Assembly: GCF_001552535.1 (NCBI RefSeq)
Contig: NZ_BCRJ01000003.1
Coordinates: 124,001-188,000, forward strand
Direction: 5' to 3'
Source of the DNA: Nocardioides jensenii JCM 1364 = NBRC 14755
GTDB taxonomy: Bacteria > Actinomycetota > Actinomycetes > Propionibacteriales > Nocardioidaceae
DNA: 64,000 nucleotides
The notes beneath the pieces are model-generated. The model had not been told where the DNA came from. It saw only the letters and a program-made list of their open reading frames with translations, and did not search any database. Within the stretch, counting starts at the first letter, position 1. The number at the start of each line of letters is the position of its first letter. Both the position numbers and the translations under genes were made by a program. This document shows, piece by piece, positions 9,566 to 18,965 of this stretch.

Positions 9566-9672
9566 GAGGACCACCGCGCGCTTCTCGCGCCCAGGTTGGG
9601 CAGTTCCTCGCGACCGAGGGGGTACCGGGCGCCGGATCAGGATCCCCGTGTGGGACGACCCGGGCAACCGCG

Positions 9673-9957
9673 TCAATGGCGGAATGACGCATTCGCATAA
9701 CCGAACCGAGGATGACACCAGAGGACAATTGATCCGACCGTCGCCTTAGCCCCATTCGCCGCCATTGCACTGAACAGCCGGCCAGCGACACGCAGGTGCC
9801 AAAACTCTGCTGAGACGATGAGCTTGGCCAGCCACGTCTCGCCGTGAGTGGCGCGTGTGAACGCCTGGTCGGCCTCAACCCGCAGTGCTCTGGCGGTCAG
9901 CCGTCGCCAGGCTCGTACAGCAGTTGGGTGAAAGTCGCCTCGACAGAAACCAGCCAT
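9673..9957 (-). CDS. Possible 94-residue protein overlapping the 3' end of the putative nuclease gene
   Basis: The ATG at 9957 lies inside the upstream gene, which ends at 9897 in another frame. The first 20 residues are an overlap product. Residues about 21-70 (VEADQAFTRATHGETWLAKL, AEFWHLRVAGRLFSAMAA) look like genuine amphipathic helix. Two readings are possible: a short gene coupled to the putative nuclease, or the real C-terminus of that nuclease displaced by a frameshift. No good ribosome site is visible. The family is not recognised. Confidence 0.3.
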   Translation of the reverse strand: MAGFCRGDFHPTAVRAWRRLTARALRVEADQAFTRATHGETWLAKLIVSAEFWHLRVAGRLFSAMAANGAKATVGSIVLWCHPRFGYANASFRH

Positions 9958-11585
9958 GTGCGCACGAGGCCGACCGTGCCAGTCGACGCGTGCTTGCCGC
10001 TTTGAAGGTTCTCGCTGAGATAAGAGACCGAGGCTGTGAGTGCCTTTACTTGCGCCGCAACGACCTTCGCCTGGGTCGGGTTTCGTTCGTACAATGCAGC
10101 AGCGATCCGTCCGGAACGTGTCGGCAGACGTTGGCCGTCCTTCTCGTAGACGGCATTCTTCGGTAGGTGTCCGGCAACGAAAAGCTTGAGCACAAGCTCA
10201 TTGGGCGCGACCGCGCGCAGAGTTCGGTCAATCGCTTCTTGGACTGCGTGAGATGCCATGGACGTCGCTGCCGGGCCGCCCTCCTCGATCTGCCCCCAGG
10301 CGCCACGCAACAAGTCCGGGACGTGCGGATCGAGAACTCCGAGGCGGCTGAACAAGATGTCCCTGGCGGCCTCCGGACCAGTGAGCCACGGCTCGACAAT
10401 CTCAGCCTCGAGGAGCTCGGCTGCGTCGCCGTCGACCACACCGTCGGAGATCATCAGGTCGGCCGCGGCGATTCCGGCGACTCCCCGGCTCGCACGTGAG
10501 GCGAAGGTCAACTCCTCGACGTCTGGCGCGGCCGGTAAACCTGCCAAGAGCGCTCGCAGCTCGCGCGTCGGGCGCGCGCTGTGTGCTGGCGCGAGCATCA
10601 GGGCTTTGTTCTGTTCGGCGTACCGGCCGACCACTCGGGCGGTCGCTGCATTGATGCCGACGATGTCCCGAAGGAGATCAGGGTTGGCGTTGGGGAGGGC
10701 GATCGTGCCAATCAGCGAACGGGCTGTGGCTTCGGAGAGGAGAGACTGCCGCCAGGAAGCCATCATCTTGTCACTGCCGATGAGGTCAGCGATGCCGCTG
10801 GTGGCGACCAGCTGCTGCATCGCAAGCGACCGTGCGCGGCCGATGTCGCTGGCCAGAATCCCGTCGGCTATGCGACGAACGGTCTCAGTCTGACCGATGG
10901 AGGCGCGGATTCCAGAGATGTAGATCTGACTGGCCATGGCCTTGTTGAAACCTTCAGCGATGTTCTTGTACGGCGCCATGTCGATGTTCGTGGCCGCCAG
11001 TGCCTTGGTCGTCTGGCCGAGCGACGCGACCAGATCTACTCGGCCGATCAAGCCGCTGCCCGACGTCTCGGTCATGAGGTTCTTGAGCACGGACGACATC
11101 GAGTCCGTGATGTTCAGTCCGGAGGTGACAGAGAAGGCTGCACGTTCGGATGCCGACTTGCCGATCGTCTGGGCAAGTCGCGACTTCAGCAGAGCGTTTG
11201 TCTGACCGAAGGCCGCGTCGTCGAGAATGGCCTTGATGGTTGACGAGGCCTGAAGCCCCGCCAGGACGTGCGCCGAGCGCTTCATGCCAAAAGCGCTCGG
11301 CAGTGCGGTGCGGGCGAGCATCTCGGTCATTCGTTTCGTCGTAGCCAGCAGGTCCGGCGTCATGGCACCTGCGGCCAGTGCGCGAACAGCGTTGACCGAC
11401 TCGAGGGCCTGGGGCATGACGGTGTGAGCGGCGGCGTCCGCGGCGCGCTGAGCCGTGCGCTCGAGGGCTGCCCTCTGTTCGACTGTTGGCTCCTCCAGTG
11501 CGTCGAGATCGAGTAAAGGAGCAGATTCGCTCGGCGGCCCCGGGCGGGCCGGTCCGCCGTGGGTGTCGTCATCGGTGGCGCTCAC
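9897..11585 (-). CDS. Putative defence protein with C-terminal pPIWI-associated-nuclease-like domain
   Basis: 562 residues from the GTG at 11585, preceded closely by AAGGAGGA; upstream in-frame codons lack a site. Residues 1-50 are acidic and disordered. Residues about 50-400 are a long, mostly helical region rich in Ala/Ser/Met with no known fold. Residues about 440-550 (HAVQEAIDRTLRAVAPNELV, then PTRSGRIAAALY and a helical tail) resemble what I recall of the predicted pPIWI-associating nuclease domains at the C-terminus of several defence proteins. No classical nuclease motif can be pinned, so this is a moderate-strength guess. The gene is divergent from the NACHT NTPase at 12050, and both lie between the relaxase and the transfer operon as apparent cargo. 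Confidence 0.5.
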   Translation of the reverse strand: MSATDDDTHGGPARPGPPSESAPLLDLDALEEPTVEQRAALERTAQRAADAAAHTVMPQALESVNAVRALAAGAMTPDLLATTKRMTEMLARTALPSAFGMKRSAHVLAGLQASSTIKAILDDAAFGQTNALLKSRLAQTIGKSASERAAFSVTSGLNITDSMSSVLKNLMTETSGSGLIGRVDLVASLGQTTKALAATNIDMAPYKNIAEGFNKAMASQIYISGIRASIGQTETVRRIADGILASDIGRARSLAMQQLVATSGIADLIGSDKMMASWRQSLLSEATARSLIGTIALPNANPDLLRDIVGINAATARVVGRYAEQNKALMLAPAHSARPTRELRALLAGLPAAPDVEELTFASRASRGVAGIAAADLMISDGVVDGDAAELLEAEIVEPWLTGPEAARDILFSRLGVLDPHVPDLLRGAWGQIEEGGPAATSMASHAVQEAIDRTLRAVAPNELVLKLFVAGHLPKNAVYEKDGQRLPTRSGRIAAALYERNPTQAKVVAAQVKALTASVSYLSENLQSGKHASTGTVGLVRTWLVSVEATFTQLLYEPGDG

Positions 11586-12049
11586 TGCTCCTCCTTCCTG
11601 CTTCGGTTCTTCCGCCCTCTTCAATATTCTCGCAGGCGCTTCGGACAAGTCGCCGTGCGCGTGTGACTGCCCAAGGGATGACCGCGTGCCGCCAGGCATC
11701 GCTGACCAGGCTGACCAGACCCACGCCTGCGAGATATCTGGCGCGCTGCTGGTGACATCTGAGCGCCAGGTTCTCCTGGCCACCCAAAGAGGTTGCCGTC
11801 TGGCAACGCTGCTCTTGACCACCTGGAGATGTAAGTAAGGGCGTGGGTCGGCCTTTTAGTCGAAGGCTCGGTGTAGCGCTCGCGGTGGAATGACGCAGAT
11901 CAAGAGCTCAGCTAACCGTGCAACAGACCCACGTGGGCGGCAGAAGGGTCCTGCTGCAGGCCAGAACGGGATCGGGACGTCGTCGCCGACGAGGCCACGG
12001 AATCGGTGAGTGAGGTCCACCCGGTCGCGCTAGTGCCTAGGGTGAGCCC
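11586..12049. promoter_or_regulatory. 464-bp divergent promoter region between putative nuclease and NACHT genes
   Basis: No convincing gene is present. The region must hold both promoters. A short inverted repeat GTTGCCGTCTGGCAAC lies at 11792-11807 and could be an operator. The NACHT gene has an AGGG-type site just before its ATG. Otherwise nothing distinct is seen. Confidence 0.35.
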
Positions 12050-15000
12050 ATGAGTTCTGCAGGGCAGGCCAATGAGGCGGGAAGCGTTGCGCGGCGTAAC
12101 GCGGCCACGTACTTCGGTGTCCACCTTCTTGCGGGCATGCCCATCGCGGCACTCGAGAATTACAAAGCCATCACCCACATCGGGCTCGAGTCATCTGACC
12201 CGACTGACGACATAATCCTGACGTTCGACGGCGGAACGTGCGCGTTTGCCTCTTCGAAACGGAAGGTCATCTACGGTTCGCCCTTCACCGATACGGTCGA
12301 AGGCTGGGTCGCGCAGCTAGACGAGATTCCCGGTGACGAGGACCTTCTCGTCCTCGTCTGCGAAGAGGCGGCTGAGTGGGTTCGAGACCTGGCAGATGCG
12401 CTTACGAAGTTGCGCGCCGGCATCGCGGCGGACAGCCAGAGACACTTGGTTGCGCTCAGTCGACTAGACGCTCATGTTCCCGTCGAAAGACAGGCAGAAG
12501 TTCGACGTCGGGCGCGCATCATCGAATTGCCCAGGACGTCGACCAACAATGACGGCCGAACAGTCCTGACGTTGATGATGAACTCTCTCGTAGAGGACAA
12601 CGCGGGTGCGGGTGCAGTCAGTGCAATTTCGGACAAGGTTCACGAGTGGGCTGGGCGAGGGCTACGGTTCGACGCCGAGAAGTTGGTGGCGGTTATCGCC
12701 GAGCGCGACATTGCCGTACGCGCCGACGAGAACGGCCCGGCTGCGGCGCGAGCGGCCGCGGCACGAGCTGCGATAGCTGCCTACTTAGATGCGCTGTCGG
12801 CGTCTAACGGTCGCATAGACCTAACTCTTCTGGCCGAGGACCTCGAGCCGATTGTGGTCGAGAATCTCCTAGCCAATGTCCGGGTATCTCGATCATCAAA
12901 CGAGCGAGCGAGTGAGCGGGACCCACGGATCGTTCTGCGGCGGAACCGGCGAATGCTGATGGTCGGGCAACCAGGCTCGGGAAAGTCGCTCACAATGCGT
13001 GAGTTGGCCGGCTGGACTGCTACCGACCCCGACGCACCTACACCTGTTCCGGTGCACCTGCCCGACCTGCTTCCGCTCCACATTGACCACGCGGTGACAA
13101 CCGAGGACCTTGTCAGGTTGGCTGCCAAACGAGGACCTAGATCTGGTGTCGAGCAGGTTGAACGGTTCCTGATCCGGGCGATTGAGGAAGGCGACGCCGT
13201 CCTCCTGCTGGACGGGCTGGATGAATGCAGGGACCGGGCCGCGTGGATGGCTGACCGATTGCGGACTCTGATCGCAAATCTGCACCCGCTCACAGCGGTC
13301 GTGGTCGCCACCCGAGGGAGCGCGGTAGTTCCGGCAGAACGTATTGGCTTGCCGCGCGTCGACTTACGTCGTCCTGGCAATCTCGATGCCACCATCGACG
13401 CGGTCCTGACCCAGTGCGCCGACGTCCGGATTCCCGAGCCAGAGCATCGAACTGAATGGCTGCAAATTCGACGCGACTGGCTCGAGGATGCCCGAAACAA
13501 CCAAGCCGGGATGCTGCAAGTCCCGCAGCTTGCGTTACTCCTGACACTGATCATCGGGTCCACGGTTGAACTCGAAGTACCTAAGAAACGTGCCGAGCTC
13601 CTCCACGCAGCCGTCCGCGAATCTGTGAAGCGTTGGGAGCACGACCGGTTCAGCGGCACACTCAGCGGTACCTGGGCTCACGACCTGACTCCAGAGATGT
13701 TGATCGACGGATTCGTGGGCCTCGGACGACTCCTAGAAGACCGTGTGCCGCCTCCCAGCCACACGGACGCCCTCGCGGCGCTGGCTGACATGCTTGTGGA
13801 CTCTGACAGGTGGAACCTCGCTCGGGCGAAGGCGAGAGAGATTGCCGTCCAGGTTCTGACCTTCTGGGACACCCACGTAGCAGTGTTCGTCCTCGACGAA
13901 GAGGATCGGCTCACGAGTCGCAGCCGAGTCTTCACCGAGGTCGCCACCGCAATGTGGACTAAGACCTGCACTCCCGAAGCCCTCCGCGAATGGGGTACCG
14001 AAGCCATCCGTTACTACGACTCCGAAGGAGTCGTAGTACTTGCACTCGGCCTCAACCCTGATCTTGTTGCACTGCTCCTTCAAATAGGCGAGTCGATCAC
14101 TGAGGCGACTCTGGCCGTCGCAGCGGCGGTCGAAGCGGGCGCAATTGATCTGAACGTCGACCAGTTTGCCTCTCTGCTCGCGCAGTTGGGACGGCATGCC
14201 AGCGAGATCGAGAGTGGCGCGAAGAAATTCCCGGAGCGCCAGACTCGCGATGAGCGACCCTTCTTCAAGTGGCTGGTCGCCAGCCGGCACAGTGGACCGA
14301 CGTCGTGGCCGCTCATCGAAGTGCTGTGCAGGTTGGACCTGGACAAGGAGCAGCGGCAACAGCGCGATCACCTTCTAGCCGGTGTCGCGCTCAAGGCGCC
14401 CCATACCGTCACCGTGGCAGCGTGGATAGCATTGGCCGATGCCGAAACCGACGCGCGACCGCTCGCAGATGATGAGGTCGAGGTCGTCGCGGCCGCTCTT
14501 GCTCGCGGACTGCCACCAACTGGATCGATGGTCAAGGTGGACGGAGTGCACACCTTCACCGGTGGCGGGCCTTCAGATCCAGGGCTAGGCGACGTAGCGC
14601 AGCGTGCCGTTCAGTTCTTGTCCCAACTTCCCGAAAGCGCACCGGAGCAGATCTACCTAATCTCCGACCACATACCTCACCAAGACGCCTACGCCCTCCG
14701 AACTTCCTTGGCACAGGAAGGCGTCGACACCTCCCAATGGGCCGCCCCCAGCCCTATCACCGGGTACATCAACTCGCGTCTAGAGCGCGACTTCGAGACC
14801 AGACTTCTCGAAGACGTTGCATCATTCGGCGACGCCAGCACACCCCTGGACAAGAACGACCGCTGGTCCCTGCCACACATCTCCGACCTCATCGACGCAA
14901 CAGGCTATGAAGGCATCTCGCACCCCGACTTCATTGCGGCATTCGACCCAGACGACGCAGAACTGCGGCGATCGTGGCTCCGAGCGCTCGGAAACGCATA

Positions 15001-15628
15001 CGGTATCGACCTAAACCGTGCCGCCGCCGAAGCGGCCGTTGCGCTCGCAGAACCTCTCGATGCGTTCGCCACTCCGCCAGGTTGGTGGCTCATCAGTCAC
15101 GGCCGATTTGACCCAATCGAACTCCCGGACCAATCGACGCTCAGCGCGGCCGACCAGCAAGCATTACTCGAATGCATGCATGCACAATCGCATTGGATTG
15201 CGCACCCCTCGCTATACATTCTCGCGAACGCAACACCAACGTGGGACACCGTCGAGTTCTTCGGGATCGACCGCAGCACTTGGCCACCATACCGCGCATC
15301 AGAGTGCTATCTCCTCGGTCTTCTCGTCAGCTCTGAAGGCCCGCACCTAGCCCAGCAGGCCATTGCCTCCGCCGAACCCGCTCGCAGGCACGCACTCGGA
15401 CGCGCCCTCAAGTTCCGACGAGAACTCGACCAGACCGGCGAGTTCGCGACGCGACTCGGCGCGGACGAAGACATGTGGGTTCGGGAAGGACATGACGCAG
15501 GTGAGCCGACGGCGGTCCACTGGACCTGCAGATGGTGCGGGCAGCGGAACGATCCCAATAAAGGCTCGTGCTCCAAGTGCGAATTATCTTCGCGTCCGGT
15601 TCCCAAACACGATGAAGAGAAGAATTGA
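12050..15628 (+). CDS. NACHT-domain NTPase with N-terminal nuclease-like and C-terminal RanBP2 zinc-finger domains (NLR-like)
   Basis: 1192 residues. Residues about 1-160 start GSVARRNAATYFGVHLL and contain DDIILTF...FASSKRK. This layout (start helix, D, then xxK) recalls the DUF4297/Cap4-type PD-(D/E)xK effectors at the head of bacterial NLR proteins, but catalytic residues are not certain. Residues about 295-480 are the NACHT NTPase: Walker A GQPGSGKS (~306) and Walker B AVLLLDGLDEC (~383). Residues about 560-1130 are a long helical region typical of the superstructure/sensor part. The C-terminus (~1160-1180) is a RanBP2-type zinc finger: W-x-C-x2-C-x3-N-x6-C-x2-C is matched exactly. Bacterial NACHT proteins are antiphage sensors that oligomerise on trigger recognition and fire the N-terminal effector. 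The gene stands alone on this strand; codon usage looks less GC-biased than neighbouring transfer genes, suggesting acquired cargo. Confidence 0.8.
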   Translation: MSSAGQANEAGSVARRNAATYFGVHLLAGMPIAALENYKAITHIGLESSDPTDDIILTFDGGTCAFASSKRKVIYGSPFTDTVEGWVAQLDEIPGDEDLLVLVCEEAAEWVRDLADALTKLRAGIAADSQRHLVALSRLDAHVPVERQAEVRRRARIIELPRTSTNNDGRTVLTLMMNSLVEDNAGAGAVSAISDKVHEWAGRGLRFDAEKLVAVIAERDIAVRADENGPAAARAAAARAAIAAYLDALSASNGRIDLTLLAEDLEPIVVENLLANVRVSRSSNERASERDPRIVLRRNRRMLMVGQPGSGKSLTMRELAGWTATDPDAPTPVPVHLPDLLPLHIDHAVTTEDLVRLAAKRGPRSGVEQVERFLIRAIEEGDAVLLLDGLDECRDRAAWMADRLRTLIANLHPLTAVVVATRGSAVVPAERIGLPRVDLRRPGNLDATIDAVLTQCADVRIPEPEHRTEWLQIRRDWLEDARNNQAGMLQVPQLALLLTLIIGSTVELEVPKKRAELLHAAVRESVKRWEHDRFSGTLSGTWAHDLTPEMLIDGFVGLGRLLEDRVPPPSHTDALAALADMLVDSDRWNLARAKAREIAVQVLTFWDTHVAVFVLDEEDRLTSRSRVFTEVATAMWTKTCTPEALREWGTEAIRYYDSEGVVVLALGLNPDLVALLLQIGESITEATLAVAAAVEAGAIDLNVDQFASLLAQLGRHASEIESGAKKFPERQTRDERPFFKWLVASRHSGPTSWPLIEVLCRLDLDKEQRQQRDHLLAGVALKAPHTVTVAAWIALADAETDARPLADDEVEVVAAALARGLPPTGSMVKVDGVHTFTGGGPSDPGLGDVAQRAVQFLSQLPESAPEQIYLISDHIPHQDAYALRTSLAQEGVDTSQWAAPSPITGYINSRLERDFETRLLEDVASFGDASTPLDKNDRWSLPHISDLIDATGYEGISHPDFIAAFDPDDAELRRSWLRALGNAYGIDLNRAAAEAAVALAEPLDAFATPPGWWLISHGRFDPIELPDQSTLSAADQQALLECMHAQSHWIAHPSLYILANATPTWDTVEFFGIDRSTWPPYRASECYLLGLLVSSEGPHLAQQAIASAEPARRHALGRALKFRRELDQTGEFATRLGADEDMWVREGHDAGEPTAVHWTCRWCGQRNDPNKGSCSKCELSSRPVPKHDEEKN

Positions 15629-15877
15629 CCCCATCCCCAGTTCAAGTTCCGAGGTTCCTGAGGGCTGCGGTCCTGACATCACTTTTTCAAGCCGGGCGTC
15701 GTACGGCCCCTCGTGACGTGACCGTGTTGTGGCGCCAAGAAACCCGCCCTGGGTGAGACCATTCGATGCCCAGTCCCTTTCATAAGGTTGGCGGATGAGA
15801 GTCACCTGATCCGTTTGCAATTTCCTAGACAGGTCAATTGCTCGCTGCCGATGTGCGACGGGACTAAATATTCGGCG

Positions 15878-16138
15878 CTAGACACCAGGAGAACTAGTCG
15901 GCGTTTCCGTGCGTTCGCAGCGTTCCCCCGACGGGGCGACGTAGCGACGGGTTGCCCTGGATTCCAGTTTGGCGACCGAATCCCAAACCCAGTCGCGATC
16001 GCCGGCGGAGTAGCAGGCGTCGAGGTAATCCCGGGCGTGCCCGAACTCTCTCCTGCTCGAGCGCGGATGCTCGCCAAGCGCCTTGCGTGCGAGCTGGGCT
16101 CGCCCGATGGCTTCGGAGCGTTCGTGTTGCTCCATCAT
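15878..16138 (-). CDS. Small hypothetical protein, last gene of the transfer operon
   Basis: 86 residues starting MMEQHERSEAIGRAQLARKA; the first ATG at 16138 overlaps the stop of the upstream gene (ATGA). The product is polar and helical, with a core HARDYLDACYSAGDRDWVWD that may form two short helices, and a disordered tail. It has no membrane segment. It closes the long leftward type IV secretion operon. About 250 bp of gene-free sequence separates it from the convergent NACHT gene. Confidence 0.6.
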   Translation of the reverse strand: MMEQHERSEAIGRAQLARKALGEHPRSSRREFGHARDYLDACYSAGDRDWVWDSVAKLESRATRRYVAPSGERCERTETPTSSPGV

Positions 16139-16830
16139 TCGCGCGGTCCTTTCTCGGTTCGGGTGCGCGGCTCGGTACCGATGGGGTCGTCGTGGATTTC
16201 GCCGGTGTCGAGGTCGACCAGGCCGAGGCGGGGCGGGTGTTCTTGCTGTTCGTGGGTGCGTTGGCTCGCGGGGAGCGCGTCGACGTCGAGTGCGTAGGCG
16301 TCCTCGCGGCGCTGGGTGTTGGTTTCGGCGATGTGCTCGTTGTGACGCGGTCTGCCCGGCCACCGTTTGTGCTCATCGTCGCAGTGGGCGCGCAGCCGGT
16401 TACGCATTCGGTCGGAGAACGCGGGCATGCAGTAGCGGTGCCATTCCTCGAGGGCATCGCTGGTCATGGCCAGGCCGGCACGGCGACGCTGGTCGGCCAG
16501 AACCGCGATCTCGTGGACCAAGTGAGGGTGCAGGGGCCAGCAGTTCGGGATGAGTGCCGTGACGTCCCATGTGTATTCGCGGTTGAGCCAGATCACGACG
16601 TCGTCGAGCCACTGCCACAGGTCGTGTCGCAGCGTTGGGTCCAGGCAGGTGGCCGGTGCCCAGGGCCGGGGCAGCAGTGCGTGGTTCCCCAAGCCCCTCC
16701 GCTCGTCCTCGGTGCCGTTGATGGCCTTGTGGAGCTCTCGGTAGGCCAGGCGGACCTTGTCCCCGGGGACGGGGAAGGGGTAAACCATCGGCGCCGGAAT
16801 GGCGCGGCCGCTGTGGGCGTCGATGCTCAT
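16135..16830 (-). CDS. Conserved hypothetical protein next to the coupling-protein gene
   Basis: 231 residues. Its ATG at 16830 overlaps the coupling-protein stop by 4 bp and its own stop overlaps the next gene, so it is firmly part of the transfer operon. Residues about 20-165 are Trp- and His-rich (WQWLDDVVIWLNREYTW, PLHPHLVHEIAVLADQRRRAG, EEWHRYCMPAFSDRMRNRL). This recalls small soluble proteins found beside TraG in actinobacterial conjugative elements. The last 60 residues are charged and disordered. No catalytic motif or membrane segment is seen, and the function is unknown. Confidence 0.7.
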   Translation of the reverse strand: MSIDAHSGRAIPAPMVYPFPVPGDKVRLAYRELHKAINGTEDERRGLGNHALLPRPWAPATCLDPTLRHDLWQWLDDVVIWLNREYTWDVTALIPNCWPLHPHLVHEIAVLADQRRRAGLAMTSDALEEWHRYCMPAFSDRMRNRLRAHCDDEHKRWPGRPRHNEHIAETNTQRREDAYALDVDALPASQRTHEQQEHPPRLGLVDLDTGEIHDDPIGTEPRTRTEKGPRE

Positions 16831-18293
16831 CGGAGGTCACTCCTGACTGATTCGGACTCGTCGTCGACGAACCCGAGCAGGCGGGCCTCGACCATTGCGG
16901 CGGTAGCTCGGGCCTCGAGGCTGATGACCATGCGGCGGTCATTGGTTAAACGCTCTCGTAGCCTCCGCTGGTCGGCCAGCAGCCGCTCCCCCGCTTTGCC
17001 CTCCACGCAGCGGTGCAGCTTGGCGATGATGGGCTTGCCGTTCTCGGCCACCACGAGGGCCCGCCGCTCGGACAGTTGGCGGACCTCTTCGGGTCGCATG
17101 ATGGGAATGTCGTCGCCCTCGTAGCCGCCACCACTACCGCGGTGGGTGCGTCGTCCGATCCGGACCTGGCCAAGCAGGTCGGAGATCTCCTGGTTGAAGG
17201 CGACGTCCTTCGAGCCGCCGAACATGATCAGTGCGTTGGTGAGTCCAAGCAGTGCCCGGGCCTCGTGCTCGCCGAAGATGCTGGTCAGCTGTGGACGGGT
17301 TTGAGCAGCCCAGATGAATGAGAGGCCCAGGGCACGTTCGTTGGCCATCCGCGTGCGCAGCGTCGGTAGCGGGGCGGTGGAGGGCAACTCGTCTAGCACC
17401 GACAGCAGCGGTGGGCACAGGCGACCTCCCCACGGTGAGCTGTTAGCCAGCATCAAGCCGGTGTCCAGCACATGCTCGGCCACTGCGGTCATCAACGGAC
17501 TGGCCGAGGCGTAGGGGTCTTCACGCCCGAGCATGTAGATGGTTCCCCGTCGGCGGATCACGTCTGCCAGATCGGTAGCCGGGTGACCGTGACTGGGGAT
17601 GCACCGACGCCGGATGTCGGCCTGGAAGAACAGCGACACGGCCTGTTGCACCGTGGTGATGGTGTTGCCGGCGGTGCGGTCGTCGCCGTGCAGCGCACCG
17701 TGGAGGAGGCCGTGCCAGAACGGCTCGGCGTGCGGGTGGCGACGCAGGATCTCCATCGGCTGGCTGGCCGCGCCAGGGTTCGCCACCCACTGCAGCACGT
17801 CCTCGAGCGTCTTCCCGGTCAGTGCTGCGGCGTGGAAGTAGCCCTGCAGCACCTTCGCGGACTCGGCGGCGTAGAACCGGGCGGCCTCGTCCCCGGTGCC
17901 GCCGTTGATCGCTCCCTTCACGGTGCCGGCGGTGAATGCCTTGGCGCGGCGTTCTGCCACCTTCGAGTCCACGCAGCCGGCGATCGGGTCCCAGATGAGT
18001 TCGTCGACGACGCCCTCGGCCAGGCCGAACGGGTCGAGTACGACGCATGGCCTGTCGTCGCGGGACCGCTCGGTGAGGCTGAGCAGGAGGTCCTCCACCT
18101 TCGTCAGTGTCACCAGGGCTGCGCCGGGGGCACTGAGCAGTGCCGGGGTGAGCAGGTCGAGGGTTTTGCCGGAGCCCTGCGGGCCGATCACGCCGGCGGT
18201 GCGGTCCCATGGCACCCACAGGTCGCCGCCGCGCGGCTCGTGTGCGGCACCGATGCGCCAGCCAACGTCCTTGGGGTCGAACCGCAGCTTCAT
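16827..18293 (-). CDS. traG: TraG/VirD4-family type IV coupling protein
   Basis: 488 residues from the ATG at 18293, which has AAGGAG 5 bp upstream; the longer open frame is not coding. It opens directly with the ATPase: GGDLWVPWDRTAGVIGPQGSGKT (Walker A at about residue 40), CVVLDPFG, the VirD4-type LLSVLDELPSTAPLP (Walker B, ~290) and FIWAAQTRPQL. Coupling proteins bind the relaxosome and pump DNA into the secretion channel at the inner membrane. The usual N-terminal transmembrane helices are absent. They appear instead in the separate upstream gene (18290-18889), which overlaps by 4 bp, so the coupling protein looks split into two polypeptides. Confidence 0.92.
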   Translation of the reverse strand: MKLRFDPKDVGWRIGAAHEPRGGDLWVPWDRTAGVIGPQGSGKTLDLLTPALLSAPGAALVTLTKVEDLLLSLTERSRDDRPCVVLDPFGLAEGVVDELIWDPIAGCVDSKVAERRAKAFTAGTVKGAINGGTGDEAARFYAAESAKVLQGYFHAAALTGKTLEDVLQWVANPGAASQPMEILRRHPHAEPFWHGLLHGALHGDDRTAGNTITTVQQAVSLFFQADIRRRCIPSHGHPATDLADVIRRRGTIYMLGREDPYASASPLMTAVAEHVLDTGLMLANSSPWGGRLCPPLLSVLDELPSTAPLPTLRTRMANERALGLSFIWAAQTRPQLTSIFGEHEARALLGLTNALIMFGGSKDVAFNQEISDLLGQVRIGRRTHRGSGGGYEGDDIPIMRPEEVRQLSERRALVVAENGKPIIAKLHRCVEGKAGERLLADQRRLRERLTNDRRMVISLEARATAAMVEARLLGFVDDESESVRSDLR

Positions 18294-18889
18294 TGCTTCT
18301 CCTTGGTGGTACGGCCGTTGAGTAGCCAGGGACTGAGTCCGTGGCCAAGTTCGGGTCCGGGGTGTTCGCTTGTGTCTGCGGCGGTGCGGTGCACACGTTC
18401 CGGGGCGGGTGCGTGCTTGCTGTAGAGGTCGGGTCGGATGAGGCCGGCAACCTTGCGGAGCCGGGTGGCGCCGAGCAGTTTCTCGGCTTCGGCTGCGGTG
18501 GCCATGCCGCGCATGCGGCCGGGGCCCCAGCGTTGGTAGGCGTAGACGCCGGCCCAGATCGTGGCCGTCAGCAGCACGATCTCCGTGAGGGCGAGGCTGG
18601 TCCACATCAGTCCGCGGCCGGCGAGTTCGTCGGGGGGTGGCATGGGCAGGCCTGCGTCAGCGCCGCCGGTGAGGACGCCGGGCAGGCTGGTCCAGAAGGC
18701 GTCCCCGATCGGGGAGGGGAAGGTGCCGGCCGTGGGAACGGGCCAGGTCCACCCGGCACCGGCGAGGAGGTTGGCTACCGAGCGGCCGAACTGGATGCCG
18801 ATGACGATCACGAACAGGGTCACCAGGATCACCGCGGTGGGGATTTCCCAGGTCCAGGGGTACGGGTCGCGTCGTCGTTCTCTTTGCAT
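18290..18889 (-). CDS. Membrane protein, likely membrane-anchor partner of the coupling protein
   Basis: 199 residues with two membrane helices at about 16-38 (AVILVTLFVIVIGIQFG) and 94-116 (SLALTEIVLLTATIWAGVYAY). An extracytoplasmic loop of about 55 residues separates them. The cytoplasmic tail contains EAEKLLGATRLRKVAGLIRPDL. That topology is the N-terminal module of VirD4/TraG proteins, which is missing from the downstream coupling protein. The 4-bp overlap supports stoichiometric production. The AEKLLG...RPDLY tail resembles the linker before the ATPase in intact actinobacterial TraG proteins (from memory). Confidence 0.75.
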   Translation of the reverse strand: MQRERRRDPYPWTWEIPTAVILVTLFVIVIGIQFGRSVANLLAGAGWTWPVPTAGTFPSPIGDAFWTSLPGVLTGGADAGLPMPPPDELAGRGLMWTSLALTEIVLLTATIWAGVYAYQRWGPGRMRGMATAAEAEKLLGATRLRKVAGLIRPDLYSKHAPAPERVHRTAADTSEHPGPELGHGLSPWLLNGRTTKEKQ

Positions 18890-18965
18890 GGGCTCTTGCG
18901 CCTCCCTTGTCGGGTTCTTGCTGGCTGGTCTCCTATGTCCTGATGAGGGCCGGGAACGATCACAC

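Noticed and set aside
8183..9718. 511-codon minus-strand open frame
   Set aside because: Antisense to the primase part of the relaxase gene; no start site, no family, composition typical of high-GC shadow frames.
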